A stretch of DNA of 64,000 nt, from contig CAJNDT010003458.1 of the NCBI GenBank assembly GCA_905221615.1, forward strand, positions 558,001 to 622,000, given 5' to 3'. The notes below the pieces were generated by a model. The model saw nothing but the letters and a program-made list of their open reading frames with translations, searched no databases and was not told the origin of the DNA. Below, piece after piece: positions 1-11,244 of this stretch (the stretch's first letter is position 1; every line of letters starts with the position of its first letter). The position numbers and the translations under genes were made by a program. Source of the DNA: Symbiodinium sp. CCMP2592 (taxonomy: Eukaryota; Sar; Dinophyceae; Suessiales; Symbiodiniaceae).

Positions 1-309
1 GGTGAAACTGTGACACATGGGCCACTGAAGTAGGCTCACTACGATCGACGCTAATAATACCATTACAGTCAATCAGTTATTAACTGTATCACAATAGTCT
101 TCGCAACACCATGCAGCTATTGTTATCAATTGGTGTTACTAAAAGAAGTTGCCCTCCCATCTATATATGCTGGTTGTTGGGAGCACCCCGTATGGAGGTA
201 CGGGTACATCGGCCCATAGAGGGCCCACCTTACCTATCAGCAGTGGCAAAAAATGATTTAATGCGCAACCTCTAACCAACTGAACTAGTGTTATTCCAAG
301 GATTATATA
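1..309. other. AT-rich sequence, unassigned part of mitochondrial-type insert
   Basis: Base composition matches the adjoining cox1 pseudogene, and the reading frame of that pseudogene ends at 310. A locally GC-rich stretch (about 185-235) could be a mitochondrial rRNA fragment, but I cannot match it to a named one. No open frame of interest was seen. Confidence 0.35.
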
Positions 310-1332
310 CTAATCTCCATAGTCTTGTACTCTTCTAGGCATAACATTAGTAACCACTTAGATGTAATGGTGTAGACGGTAGCATAATACCACTGGAACA
401 CAACTACCATGAACAACCTAGATAACTTAACTTGTTACAACTACTAAACATAGCTAACCTAAACCATTCATACCACTAGCTGTTAACCTAGTGTTAGTAA
501 GTCATGTTGATCCTGTTATTAACCATACTTCATCTGACTGTACATATAATAGACTGAACAGAATAGCAATGACTGTACCTAATGATAAGACACAAGGAAA
601 GCGTGCAACAACATGATAAGAGTCATGTAAATCCATGTCAGCATTTCTTATTTAGCCAAGCACAATACCAGTTGGACCACCTATTATATACAGTTTATGT
701 GAAAGATCTAGTATACCAGATAGCATTAGTTGTGAACTAGTACCATTAATTATGCATTAAGTATTCAGATATATAGAACACCAAATAAAAGGTCTTAACG
801 AACCAGTTGGTAGTGATATTATCAATTTACTAAGTTGTAAAGTTAGCTCTTGTATCACTATTTGATACTGTTTGTAAATATAAGATGTGGCCAAACTAAA
901 CTTTCCTAATAGACAAATACAACTCATAGCTAAGATCATAAATAAGTTAACCAAGACGTGTAATATGCCAATTACTGTTAAACTATTGAATACCAACTGG
1001 TCCAAAGAACCAAACAAATTTGGGTAGAGTATAGGATCACTTCCAAAGTATGGTTCATAGAAGATTGTATTATCGTGTACATCTGTTAATAACATTAGCA
1101 AAGCTCCTGTCAATATTGGTGGAACTATTAACAAACTAGATGATGTAATCCCAACTGATCTGGTTATGTGTTGATAAAGTAACTAAACGTAAACCTATTA
1201 ATTTCATAATATGACAACTCATACAGAAGTTATAAAGATGCTAATGTTGATGATAGACCTGATGTAATGAAACTGTAGCTAGTAAGACTGATACCATAAG
1301 TTGTGAATGAGATTAATGAAGTACTAATAATA
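310..1332 (-). pseudogene. cox1: Decayed, divergent cytochrome c oxidase subunit 1 copy (NUMT)
   Basis: Reading the minus strand from 1332 down, family landmarks appear in the correct cox1 order: STSLISF (about 1325), SGLSSTLASL, GLRLVTLST (about 1190), PPILTGALLMLLTD (about 1120), NTIFYEP and DPILYPNLF (about 1060-1025), ISLPTGS (about 819-799), GGPTGIVLG (about 680), LHDSYHVVARF (about 627), VLSLGTVIAI (about 589) and MPRR (342). Cox1 is the catalytic core of respiratory complex IV in the inner mitochondrial membrane. Here the frame breaks several times: a stop after SLASL, a frameshift near 1150, and stops at 757 and about 651. The metal-binding residues are lost: the block that should hold GHPEVY reads GSLDQLVF, no WAHH motif is present, and VVAHFHF has become VVARFPC. 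The first third of the protein is absent. It is therefore a dead copy of an already divergent gene, in line with a transfer from a myzozoan mitochondrion. A bona fide but unusual mitochondrial contig is unlikely given the flanking nuclear-type repeats. Confidence 0.85.
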
Positions 1333-1614
1333 CAAACCATTCCTCTTATGATTACAGGATATTTATGGATATCAACTATGTGCTAACTGTTATCATCCTA
1401 CTGAGTACGTTTGTTGCTACTCATTCCATTTCATACCATTACATTATATAAACATCTGGGGCTATGAGGCCCTGGGACTACAGGTGCCTACCTAACATAG
1501 CAGGTGTTTCAACGCATAAGACTTAGCCTGGCCATCTTGAGACGTCTTCTGGCACTCAGGATATTGAAGACTGATTAAGGTCTTGATCTTCAATCCTCAC
1601 AACTAGAATGTGTG
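1333..1614. other. Boundary segment between mitochondrial-type insert and tandem repeat
   Basis: AT-rich up to about 1450 and then of mixed composition. The missing N-terminal part of cox1 is not recognisable here. No gene or repeat family found elsewhere in the window was seen. Confidence 0.3.
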
Positions 1615-2246
1615 CCACTTTTATTGTTTTCTCCAATGTTTCCGGGTTTCAGAAGCCGAAAACATTGGAAAATCCAATAAAAACCATAAAAACCATGATT
1701 TTCAATTTATGTCCAGGCGCGACACCACTTCCCGGGCGATAGTTTCAAAATCATTGTTTTTATGGTTTTTATATGTTTTTCCAATGTTTAGAGCTCCTTG
1801 TATGCGTTTTTTTTGGTTTTTCCAATGTTTTGGACTCCTGCGTGCAGTTGTTTTATTGGTTTTTCCAACGCTTTAAGCTCCTTGTCGGCCAACTTTATTG
1901 GTTTTTCCAATGTTTCGGGCTCCTTGTGGGCCACTTTTATTGTTTTTACCAATGTTTCCGGGTTTCAGAAGCCGAAAACATTGGAAAATCCAATAAAAAC
2001 CATAAAAACCATGATTTTCAATTTATGTCCAGGCGCGACACCACTTCCCGGGCGATAGTTTCAAAATCATTGTTTTTATGGTTTTTATTTGTTTTTCCAA
2101 TGTTTAGAGCTCCTTGTATGCGTTTTTTTTGGTTTTTCCAATGTTTTGGACTCCTGTGCGCAGTTTTTTTATTGGTTTTTCCAATGCTTTAAGCTCCTTG
2201 TCGGCCAACTTTATTGGTTTTTCCAATGCTTCGGACTCCTTGATTG
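1615..2246. repeat. Two tandem copies of a 316-bp unit with internal palindromes
   Basis: The unit starting CCACTTTTATTG at 1615 restarts at 1931 and the two copies are almost identical. Inside each unit a roughly 40-bp subrepeat, ending GGTTTTTCCAATG plus an ACTCCTT-like tail, occurs three to four times. The unit also carries this motif in the opposite orientation (CATTGGAAAATCCAATAAAA), which gives nested hairpins. The open frames here are low-complexity by-products. Confidence 0.85.
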
Positions 2247-2368
2247 GGATCGTGTATAGGAGCACCGTCTTATCCTACTGCAGCCCTTATCCCCTGGATA
2301 ACATAAACCTGCATCGGCTTGCTGAGCTCCGAACCTGAACAGGAAAGCAGGAAAAGGGTAGGTACGGG

Positions 2369-2625
2369 GGGGTACCACATATATATACACATACACATAC
2401 ATCTGCATATACATGCAGTAACCATCTACGTCTACATGTACATGTAAATGCACATATAGATACATGTACATATGCATATGCATAATCATATACATGGACA
2501 CATGCATATGCATATGCATATATATATATATATATATATATATGAATTTATTTCTCTCCCTCCCTCCCCTCTCTCTCTCTCTCTATGTCTATATATATAT
2601 ATATATATATATATGTACATGCATG
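2369..2625. repeat. Compound microsatellite (CATA, CATG, TA and CT tracts)
   Basis: Successive runs of ACATATA, TACATG/ATGCAT, a TA run near 2518-2543, a CT run near 2556-2585 and another TA run near 2590-2613 are visible. Open frames through it are repeat-derived. Confidence 0.9.
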
Positions 2626-2772
2626 CATCCATGCACGCATGTTTTCAGTTCACATGCACTATCACTATCCAAAGTATGTAGACATCTACATCGTTGCTTG
2701 CTAGTACTGTCTGTGTTTAGTACTATTTGCGGCAGTTGCATACTGTACTGCAAAAGCATCATCCGGTTCCAC

Positions 2773-2892
2773 ATGTCTGGAGGCGTTTGCGAACTTCTTG
2801 GAAAGCCCTGGCTGGAGGGAGCTTCAGACGCGCACCGCGCGACGACTTTGCAGCTTGGGACTGACGACTTCAGCAGGTTCTGTCTTTGGTAG
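2773..2892 (+). CDS. Short coding-like ORF, function unknown
   Basis: A 39-codon frame starts with ATG just after the compound microsatellite and ends in TAG. Its composition (CELLGKPWLEGASDAHRATT within it) looks more protein-like than its surroundings. There is no recognisable domain, and no flanking exon was found. It may be a fragment of a longer gene or chance. Confidence 0.2.
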   Translation: MSGGVCELLGKPWLEGASDAHRATTLQLGTDDFSRFCLW

Positions 2893-3468
2893 CATAAAGT
2901 TAGCAGGTTTTGAACGTTTTTGAAGTCATGTTGGATATCGGTTCAGAATGAAACCGGCTACTGACTTCAGGATTTCTGAATTACGGTCCAGCAACTAGAG
3001 AGCAGGAAGACATAGACCCTAACCCCTGCAGGGCTGGCGTCTGTGCGGCTTCTAAACTTGAAGCCTTAATCAGCGGTTGAAAAGTGCTTTACACTACCAT
3101 TCTCACAAACAGCAGCTCAAGTTATTTTGAAAGCCAAACTGCAAGTCACTGTAGCTACCTGCAGAGTTTCGGATCTTCGCCTTCTTCGCGAAGGGGGCAG
3201 AAGGTTTGTTCTCAATACACTAGGACATGATACGTGCCGAGTTTGTGCATCTCCTTGTATGTCCCCTGAGCCTTAAACCCCCTAGTAGCTAAGTGGATAC
3301 ACTCTAGACTTTTTGGGATAATATTACCCAATATGAAACTAAAAGTGTACACTATTGGGAGCTTATGAACTCAGCCACTAAGAACCCAAAACAGCATTCT
3401 TCCATTCCCTACTAACCAAAGGTGGTTAGGAGTCCTGGGTACTGGGCCTGACTGCCCTAGCCTCTTGT
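2893..3468. other. Intergenic or intronic sequence with a stray family Y arm
   Basis: No gene was recognised. At about 3403-3424 lies a single arm (ATTCCCTACTAACCAAAGGT) of the inverted-repeat element that follows at 3469, so this locus holds three copies of the arm. Confidence 0.5.
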
Positions 3469-3589
3469 CTTACCTTTGGTTAGTAGGAAATGGAAGAATG
3501 GTAGTAGTGGTAGTAGTAGTAGTAGTAGGAGTAGTAGTGGTAGTTATCATTGTAGCCCATTCCTCCATTCCCTACTAACCCAAGGTAAG
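3469..3589. mobile_element. Family Y inverted-repeat element with a GTA microsatellite loop
   Basis: The left arm CTTACCTTTGGTTAGTAGG and the right arm CCTACTAACCCAAGGTAAG are inverted copies. The loop between them has expanded into a (GTA)n tract at about 3499-3545. A second copy lies at 39491. Confidence 0.75.
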
Positions 3590-6500
3590 TTGTGAAGTAC
3601 GGTCTGTAGTATGGTTTAGGGTGCAGGGTGAGTGGTTTTTCCTTTCGCCCTAAAACCCTAAGCCCTTAGACCCTTACTCCTAGGGCTGCATGGCGCCTAA
3701 ACCCCAAGCCCTAAACCCCTACACCGACACCCCAAACTAAACCCGTTTCCTAGGCGATGGGTCGTATACCTTCGATGGCGACTGCAACAAGCCGCCGCCA
3801 CCGCACCTGTCAACTTGTCTGCAAATGCACTTTACACAGTACGGGATTAGAAAAGAGGTGACGGATGATGTATGATTGAAAACTGCGCGAGTGGTCGCAT
3901 CATAGTGAAAAACATCGAAGAGCAAGTTAATCAGAACGGTACTAACTGCAACGACAGAAAGTAGCAACAGTAATAGCACTAGCAATAAAAAACAATAAGA
4001 TCACCAAGAAGCAATAAACAATAGCAGTACTACTTAACAGCAATGATGGTGATAACAGTGTTGTTACTGTTCCCTGCTTACGTGTGCTAGGCAGACGCCA
4101 CCATGCTTGTCATAATTCTGGTCTAAACACTACAACTGTTCTTGCCGATCTAGTTGATGTTTGGTTGCTATTTGCGCGGCAGGCCTTCTCAGGGCTACCA
4201 GCTTTCGTGTTGTTTTGACAGCTGTCCTCAGGACGAACGGCTGTTCAGAGTCGTGCAGCAATGTCGGTAGTACCACCAGCCCTTGTCGACGGTTCTTATC
4301 CTTAGTACTCCCCGTCCACATGTTACTGCTGCCACTGGCGATATGTTCGCCATGGCTTGTACGCTTAAGGTACTGTTGCTACTGGTATTGTGGTCCGCAA
4401 CTCTACTGCTATTCCCGCTGCACAGTCGTGAGCACGATACGGCCGAGGGCTATAATGCTTACAACCCCCCCGGACATGCATGATTTTTGCCGAAGTGCCA
4501 TACCTCTCGAGCTTTTTGCAAGCTTTCCCACATGGAAAACGGCCCAAACCCCAAGCCATACATCAGCACCTTCGGGGTAAAACCCAGACAGTCGATAAGA
4601 ACAAACGGGAGAACTCCATCCAATAAACAAGCTTCTAGCGCACCCTATAAACCCTAAACCCATAATCCTAAACCCTCCGCCCGCTTCAAAAAGAACTCAT
4701 AGCACACTTCTGGCTTCATCATCATCCCCTAAACCCTTAACCCTAAACCTCAAGCGCTAAACCCTAAACCTCCACTTGCGAAGGAAGTTTGCAGCCGGCC
4801 TCATTCAGAAGCTGTGACTCGGCTTTTGGGGCCCCTGTGGCTGTTAGCTGCATAGGGTTTAGGCTTTAGGGGTTTAATTAGGGTTTAAGGCTTAGGGTTT
4901 TGGGTTTAGGGTTCAGGGTGTGCAGAGCTCTTTGAATTTTGGGTTTTGGACCTTTCTTACCCTAGGGCTCCAAAGAGCCCAAAGTAGGTACTACTTATAG
5001 ACTCTAAACCCTTGTATACTTGGAGCCCTAGGGTTACTGTACTGGCAATGATTGAGCGGTGATTGAGGTCTTGTTGGGTTCAAGCTGCTAGCTTTGCTGT
5101 AGTTGTTCAGGCTGACATTGATGGCGTTCAGTGTTCATGTGCTTTACAAGTCCTGTTCAGTTTGTAGCATACAGCTAACTATCTATCTGTCTATCTATCT
5201 GTGTATCCTTTTGTCGATCTATCTGTCTGTCTACCTAGCTAGCTAGAACTACACATATACCTGTATGTAGATACAGGCGTTGATGTTTGTTATCATGCGT
5301 CAGTATACAGGGAGGTATTTGAGTATATGTACGCCTGAGAAGCATCCTTGTGGTGTTCAGGTTCATGTCGTACTGGGACACTGCAGGGCGTAACAACCCT
5401 AAGCCCTATTACCCTATAACCTTATAACCCTCTAACCCTGAACCCATACCCCTGTAACCCTATACCCTATAACCTTGTAACCCGGAACCCCAAACCCTAA
5501 ACCGATATTGCACTTCCAAAACTCTTGCTGGAGCTGACCAGAGGCTCGGACGGCTGCAATCGGACCACCCCGACACTGCCATCGTGCCAATGCAGGCTTT
5601 CTTGCGCTCTGCTGGCAACATGGGCTGCCTTCTTAGGGCTCCTTTAAAGGCATTGGGTTTAGTGTTTAGGATGGGGCTTTCTTGCAGTCTGCTGGCACCA
5701 TGGGATTCGGATTTAGGGATTAGTGTCTATGACTGCTAGGACGGTTGCAGAGCAGGCTCTGCAGACTGCAGCTACCCATCAGCTATAACACCTGAGACAT
5801 TAGGGTTTAGGGTTAAGGAGTTTAGGGTCCGGTTCACATTGTTTCAGTCATGCTCAGGGTCGGCCAGTCGAGCCGGCATGGTTCAGATCTCTGATGCGTT
5901 CTGCAACCCGAAACAATGAATCTTGAAACACCCATGAAGATGAACAGTGGCCGTGGTCCCTAAACTCTAGGTTTAGTAAGCTCTAAACCTTACACCCTTG
6001 TCTTAAAACAGCAATGCACGCTTGCCGGTTGCTGGAACTCCCCGATTTACTATTGTCGCCAGAGCTTCGGTACCTGGAAACTACAGTGGCTTGTCAGAAA
6101 ACTCGGGGTCCTGTATCATGTCGCACCACCTTTATAGATAATCCAAAACGCGGAGCCCCCTATCTTTCACCCTAAACCTTTACCCTACCCCCCCAAAACA
6201 GATCCTTCGAGGTGCCTGTACGAAGATGGCCAGGACATCGTGGTTCCGTTGTCGGAGTGTTTGGTGTACAGTGAATGCCCTCATGTTGTTTGAAGCCAAT
6301 GGTTTAGGTGTTTGGGTTTAAGGAATAGGGTTTAGGCCAGGCTTTAGGGCTGAGTCCTAAATTAAACCCTCACTTTTCTCGATACTACATCTTCGCATGA
6401 AGTCGTAAACCTGTAGTACCTTCTTTTGGCGTTTTTGCTGTGCTGCACAGCACCCCGACACTTGAACCCACGAACCAAGAGCAACCAGCTGCAACGTTTC

Positions 6501-7175
6501 TCGAGGATGCCTGCCCAAATCACGTCCATGACTGCCGGCAGCTGACCTTGTCACTGGGTGCGGAAAGGCCAGGAAGCTAGCTGCAAACTATACCAATCGT
6601 AGTCGTACACAAGATGATGTACATACGACTCCCGTGGGAAGTGCACATCAAAGGGGAAAAGGAGGGACCCTTATAGGTTATTCAGGGTTCAGGTGAACCC
6701 TACACCCTAAAGTTTCTTCTTCGGACATGGGCCTTGCTACAGTTTCGTCAGCGTAATTTTGCAGTGCAGTCCCAAGCCATCTTCCGAGTGCTGATAGGTT
6801 CGTGGCCGTGGAGGGAGAGAAGATGCTGATGAGGCTCGCAGAGGGTTCGGATCTCGATTTCACTGCGATTCAAGTTTCGGGTTGGTTATCATTTTGAGGT
6901 CGGAGTATTTAGTGCATAATAATGTCTATTCTTGGATGGTCCCCAGAATTGCTCGTTACAGTGTACCGTCCCCCAAAGCCCTATGTATTCCAACTTTGAG
7001 CGGGTTTATTGCTGAGGAACTTAGTTTATCAAGGAAACTGTATTATTTATTCCCGATCCCTATTATGGTAACTTCAAAACCAGATTAACAAGAACCCCCA
7101 GCGAAGACCCCTGTACATGTACTATTTTCAGCCCATGGGCCTTGGGTTCCCTGAGTCCAAAAAACAGATGGAATA
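3590..7175. other. Gene-poor stretch with degenerate telomere-like blocks
   Basis: CCCTAAA-like tracts lie at about 3645-3745, 4640-4775 and 5390-5505. TTTAGGG-like tracts lie at about 4850-4920, 5640-5830 and 6300-6345. A CTAT/CTGT microsatellite is at 5172-5245. Frames at 4130-4660 are open on both strands for about 60-140 codons without any recognisable family. No inverted-repeat element was seen before 7176. Confidence 0.5.
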
Positions 7176-7280
7176 GGACCTAGAGTAGGCCCTTTTTCCT
7201 CGTTTTTTAGGGTTCAGGTTCCCTTATAAAGCCCCCTTTAAACCAGGCGCCCTATTTATTCCTAGGTTACTCTTGGGTCT
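7176..7280 (+). mobile_element. Family I element (intron-like MITE)
   Basis: Starts GGACCTAGAGTAGGCCC after TA and ends GGTTACTCTTGGGTCT. The imperfect terminal inverted repeat is TAGGACCTAGAGTA against TAGACCCAAGAGTA. The internal CCCTTATAAAGCCCC block is shared with the other copies. Confidence 0.8.
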
Positions 7281-7308
7281 GGAATTGAAGCTGATCTAAA
7301 GCAACCCC

Positions 7309-7399
7309 GGAAGGGTCAGTATGCACTACCATTATGGAGTTAGGCCCCAAAAGACCATCCCTGCTAGATTTTTGGAGACTTAGCTCCATAGTAGCAACA
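7309..7399. mobile_element. Family R element, degenerate
   Basis: Contains CACTACCATTATGGAGTTAG and a decayed inverted partner CTCCATAGTAG, as in the better copy at 21589. The termini are eroded. Confidence 0.5.
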
Positions 7400-7639
7400 T
7401 TCCTCTTGTGGAACTAGGTACGTAGGATCTGGATTGATATTGAATGCTCCGGTTCTGAGTCATCTGCGTTCAACACCCTAAACAGTAAACTCAACCCTAA
7501 ACCCTTAACAGAAGGTTTGTCTCACGATGATACATGCACATCAAATCGTCAGTACTTGCACCCAAAAGATAGAGTTTAGGGCCCAGGAGCCTCAAACAGA
7601 GAATCTTCAAGCCTTCACAACGCTTTAACTAACACGAAA

Positions 7640-7812
7640 CCTAAAGCCTCATGGTAACCCTTCTGGAGCCCTTATAGCACATACCCCCCTAAACCCCTAA
7701 ACCCTCAATCCCTACCCCCTAAACCCTTGAATCCTTAAACCTAAATCCCAAACCCCTCTGGCACCCTGACAGCAAGTTTTACCGGCCCCACTCTTGGACC
7801 CTCAACCCCCAT
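7640..7812. repeat. Degenerate CCCTAAA telomere-like block
   Basis: Many copies of CCTAAACCC with one- or two-base changes, all in one orientation. They lead directly into the 59-bp satellite, whose units contain the opposite orientation. Confidence 0.7.
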
Positions 7813-8262
7813 GGGGTTCAAGGGATCAGGGCTTGGCTTTGGGGCTTAGCCTTTAGGGATTTAGGGCTTTAGGGGTTCAAGGGATCAGGGCTTGGCTTTG
7901 GGGCTTAGCCTTTAGGGATTTAGGGCTTTAGGGGTTCAAGGGATCAGGGCTTGGCTTTGGGGCTTAGCCTTTAGGGATTTAGGGGTTTAGGGGTTCAAGG
8001 GATCAGGGCTTGGCTTTGGGGCTTAGCCTTTAGGGATTTAGGGCTTTAGGGGTTCAAGGGATCAGGGCTTGGCTTTGGGGCTTAGCCTTTAGGGATTTAG
8101 GGCTTTAGGGGTTCAAGGGATCAGGGCTTGGCTTTGGGGCTTAGCCTTTAGGGATTTAGGGGTTTAGGGGTTCAAGGGATAAGGGCTTGGGATTGGGGCT
8201 GAGCCTTTAAGGACTCAGGGCTTTAGGGGCGTTCAGGGATTCAGGGCTCAGGGATTGGGGCT
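7813..8262. repeat. 59-bp satellite, seven copies plus a degenerate eighth
   Basis: The phrase GGGGTTCAAGGGATCAGGG recurs at 7813, 7872, 7931, 7990, 8049, 8108 and 8167, an exact 59-bp period, with a decayed copy from about 8226. Each unit contains TTTAGGG-type words, so the satellite looks like amplified telomere-like DNA. Copies differ mainly at a GGGCTTTAGG/GGGGTTTAGG position. Confidence 0.95.
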
Positions 8263-8499
8263 GCTTTCCACGGAAAGACTTGTGATTCGAGCAATTCAAG
8301 TCTGAGTGTGGGGCTCTCACTTTGCTTCTACTTGGCTCAAGGGTGCCAGTGTTTTTCGGGTTTAGGTTAGCGCATGCAATGTGTTTGCTTCATGGCTTCA
8401 GTGGGGCTTCAAAGAAGTAGCAAGTAGGGGTTTGAGGGCTTATATAGCGTTTAGGGTGAAAGATTTCGGGCTATGTCAGCCTATGTCAGCCGCCTGCAG

Positions 8500-8557
8500 G
8501 CACGGCGATGTCATGATCTTGGACGGGGAGCGGCTATTCGGTCGGCACGAGGGGATG
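8500..8557 (+). CDS. Candidate internal exon, function unknown
   Basis: The sequence CCTGCAG precedes and GTTTGTG follows, giving AG/GT borders. The phase-1 frame reads HGDVMILDGERLFGRHEGM without stops. A His-Gly-Asp...Arg-His pattern can be seen in some 2-oxoglutarate oxygenase cores, but the fragment is too short to assign. The island at 9936 on the same strand could belong to the same gene. RNA evidence would decide; this is an exon guess from splice borders and codon-like composition. Confidence 0.3.
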
Positions 8558-8616
8558 GTTTGTGGGAGCCGAAACAAACGATTACCGAAGGGGCCAGACA
8601 TGTATGGGCCTACTGC

Positions 8617-8690
8617 AAGGGCCTTCAAAAGTAGAGTAGGGTTTGGGGGTATATTACGCTATAACTACAACGAACTCCCTAAAACCCGAT
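8617..8690 (-). mobile_element. Family K half-element
   Basis: GGGTTTGGGGGTATATTACG is the reverse complement of the family K terminus seen at 42480 and 62625 (ATAATATACCCCC followed by AACCC). No convincing opposite arm was seen. Confidence 0.45.
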
Positions 8691-9935
8691 CCTTTGCTGT
8701 ACCTATAACCAGGAATGCGCAAACCCCATTCTAGTTATGAAGGCCCCTACATTAGGGTTTGGGCTACATCGCTGAGGCTCCAACTTCGAGTCCCGACAAC
8801 CCCACATAACCCCTAACTCTCCTGAGTGTTTTAAGGGTATGCCAAGCACGCACAATGAAGTTTTTGCACATCACCTCTGCTGGACATCACCTTCTTATCG
8901 GGATTCGAACGGATTTCCCAAGGTTCGCTGCTGACAATATGGATCGTTTTGCTTTGTCGAACCAGGCTCCCCAGTGGCTGACCCTTAACAAAGCCCTCCA
9001 CCCTACAAAAGCAGCCTAGGGCGAGAACCCGCTGACGAGTGTTTGTTTGGAGTTTAGGGTCTTCCGGAACTCTGCAACCCGAAAGACCACTCGAAGGCAT
9101 GGCGTTCCCGCCGACCAGGGCAGGCGTGCAGAGTTCGGGTATTTGGGATCCCAGGGTGGCGTAATGTTGCGTAGTTTGCAGGATTTGGTGTATTGAGTTG
9201 AGGTCTCAGGTTTCGGGAGTCTAGGCTAGGTGTAAGGTTGGGGTGGTAAAGTCAACAGAAGTATTGTCGAGCTCAGCGATTGCTGGACAAGTGGGTTTAA
9301 AGGGTTTGGGGTTGGGGAAAGAATCATCGAGGTGTTCTGTTGTGAGTATCTTGACTTCAGCCTTTGGGGACCCCAAAACGCCGCACCGACGGCCCCAGAG
9401 CTAAGTCAAAGCTCCAAAAGTCGTCAGGGCCTCCAAAACCCGCAACCGCAAGGTCCCAAATCTTTGAGTACCAGGTTCCTGAGTGGTACCCGTTTGCACT
9501 TTTTTGTTTTTGGGGTTATTAAGGAACCCAGAGTCATGCCTTCAGACTGCTACGCCCTGTACCGTGAAGCGTTAAATCCAGCAATCCTGTCCAAGTTCAG
9601 TCGATGTGTGCAAGCTCAAGTTCCTGCTTGAGTGTTGTTTTAATGCTCTCGTTGAGAGAATTGTACCAAACTACAATCGAGGGTCCGGAGAAGCAAGTGG
9701 TGTTATACGGATGTAACAGGTTTCTTGGTCCCCCTAACAAAAACACTGCAAACACGAAATCCTGCCCCCACCCAATCAGAGAAGGGTTTGGGGGTATATT
9801 GTAGCACAGGATTGAAAAGGACCCCAAAGGAATAGCGTTGGTATGCATTGGCAAGTATTCAATTCAGGCTTCTCTATCAGGGTTGTTGATTCCATTCCTT
9901 AGGCTCTATAAGACTAACCATGAGGCCAACCCAAG
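8691..9935. other. Mixed sequence, no assigned gene
   Basis: Several 60-100 codon frames are open on both strands (for example 9332-9631 on plus) without recognisable domains. At about 9780-9805 there is another family K terminus (GGGTTTGGGGGTATATT). Confidence 0.35.
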
Positions 9936-9991
9936 CGCGGGTTTCGGTGAACATTTTCTTTACCACCGGCGCCGACGAGACGGCCCGGCCG
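9936..9991 (+). CDS. Candidate internal exon with a canonical donor, function unknown
   Basis: The borders are CCCAAG before and GTGAGTGTG after. The frame reads RVSVNIFFTTGADETARP with strongly coding-like codon use. The exact donor GTGAGT is the best single splice signal in the first 15 kb. Possibly from the same gene as the island at 8500. No family was assigned. Confidence 0.35.
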
Positions 9992-11148
9992 GTGAGTGTG
10001 CCTGGCCAAGAAACCCTAGAGCTACAAGGGTGGGACGAAGGTCGGTGAGGTAATCCCCAATCACCATGCTAGCAGCCGCAGCAGCATCTCCGTGCTCATC
10101 GTCGTGTTGCTGGTGATAGTGGCCACATGGGTCACAAACCCATATAAATACTTAACTCGACTTTGCTCATGACCGTCATCGGGCTTTTCCTTTGGATCAT
10201 ATCCTCAAGCTTCTCTGTTCCTGCTGGAAGAGGCTTTCTGGGCGTGCATTTAAAGCTCACAGGGTTGCGGGGTGGAGAGAACTCAGATTTTTGGGTGAGG
10301 AGCAGCTAGCCGATCGGGGGTTCTAGGAAAACGAGGCCAAGAAGGGTACAAGCAACGCGTTTTATCCGATCCCGAAAAGAGGGAGGCTGTTGGAACTCCA
10401 CTGAAGATCCCTAGACGAACTGTTAAGCCGAGCCTCTGTAGAGTTTCGGAGTCTGCGATTTTACCCTAAACCCTAAACCTTAAACCCTAAACGGGATTTT
10501 GCGAACTCGGACTCAGGGGCTTGAGCCTTCCATTCCTGCCGAGCCTGGGCAGTTGAGGTGAACCACCGGGCGGGCTCCGGTTATCAGAAACTTGGCTTGG
10601 CTGGTCCCGGGGTGCCTTGAGACCTTAAACCTACTTAAACCTAACCATAAGCCCCAAAACGCTGAATGCCAAAACGCTGAGCCCTAAAACCCTAAACCAT
10701 AAAGTCCAGAAGTGTGGCTTCGGGATGGGGTTGCGATGTGATGCGTGGGGCTCGTGGGAACAGAAGCTATCCATACTTCGGAGTTCGGTCTCCCACCCCT
10801 AAATTCGAGAGATGTCCCTACTGGTTCCGCCTTGAGTGCCTCAGACTCTTCATTCCGAAAAGCTTCTGTAGCCTTTAATGGGTATGTAGTGCGGCTTCCG
10901 GTCGCCGCTGTTTAGAGTGTTACTCAAACCGCTTAACCCCAAACCATAAACGACCAGGGTTTCAATTTTTCTTGTTTTGAAGTTCGTAGACCAAGAATTA
11001 GGATTTGGTTAGGGGTGTTGATGTGTCATGAACGGCATCCGAACCCCGAAGCTATTGAAGAGCCTTCATCCGCCACGCAAACCCCCGAAGTGACTACAGC
11101 GTGGTCGCGAGCAGAGCAACGGGCTTTCTAGTGTTACAAGGATCCCTT
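9992..11148. other. Gene-poor stretch with CCCTAAA-like islands
   Basis: Short near-perfect runs occur at about 10464-10492, with weaker ones at 10620-10705 and 10930-10950. No element or exon was recognised with confidence. Confidence 0.4.
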
Positions 11149-11244
11149 AGAAGCTGCCCCCACCCTGTAATAGTGACTATAAGGATTATAGTAGGGCCCT
11201 ATTGTATTCCTATTATACCACTATTACAGGGTGGGGGCCCCTTG
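11149..11244. mobile_element. Family J inverted-repeat element
   Basis: The arms GCCCCCACCCTGTAATAGTG and CACTATTACAGGGTGGGGGC are perfect inverted copies around an AT-rich core with GGGCCC at the centre. The left flank is TTAGAAG as in the other two copies. The right end is eroded (CCCCTTG). Confidence 0.9.

Noticed and set aside
1610-2338. Phe/Trp-rich ORFs of 74-139 codons
   Set aside because: They repeat with the 316-bp unit and are made of its T-rich low-complexity subrepeats.
7813-8262. Regular repeats considered as a CRISPR array
   Set aside because: Units are contiguous 59-mers without variable spacers, in eukaryotic DNA with no cas genes.
8331-8342. TTGGCTCAAG, the end of the dinoflagellate spliced leader
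   Set aside because: Only the last ten or so bases match. The conserved upstream part (CCGTAGCCATTT) is absent and no donor GT follows at the right place.
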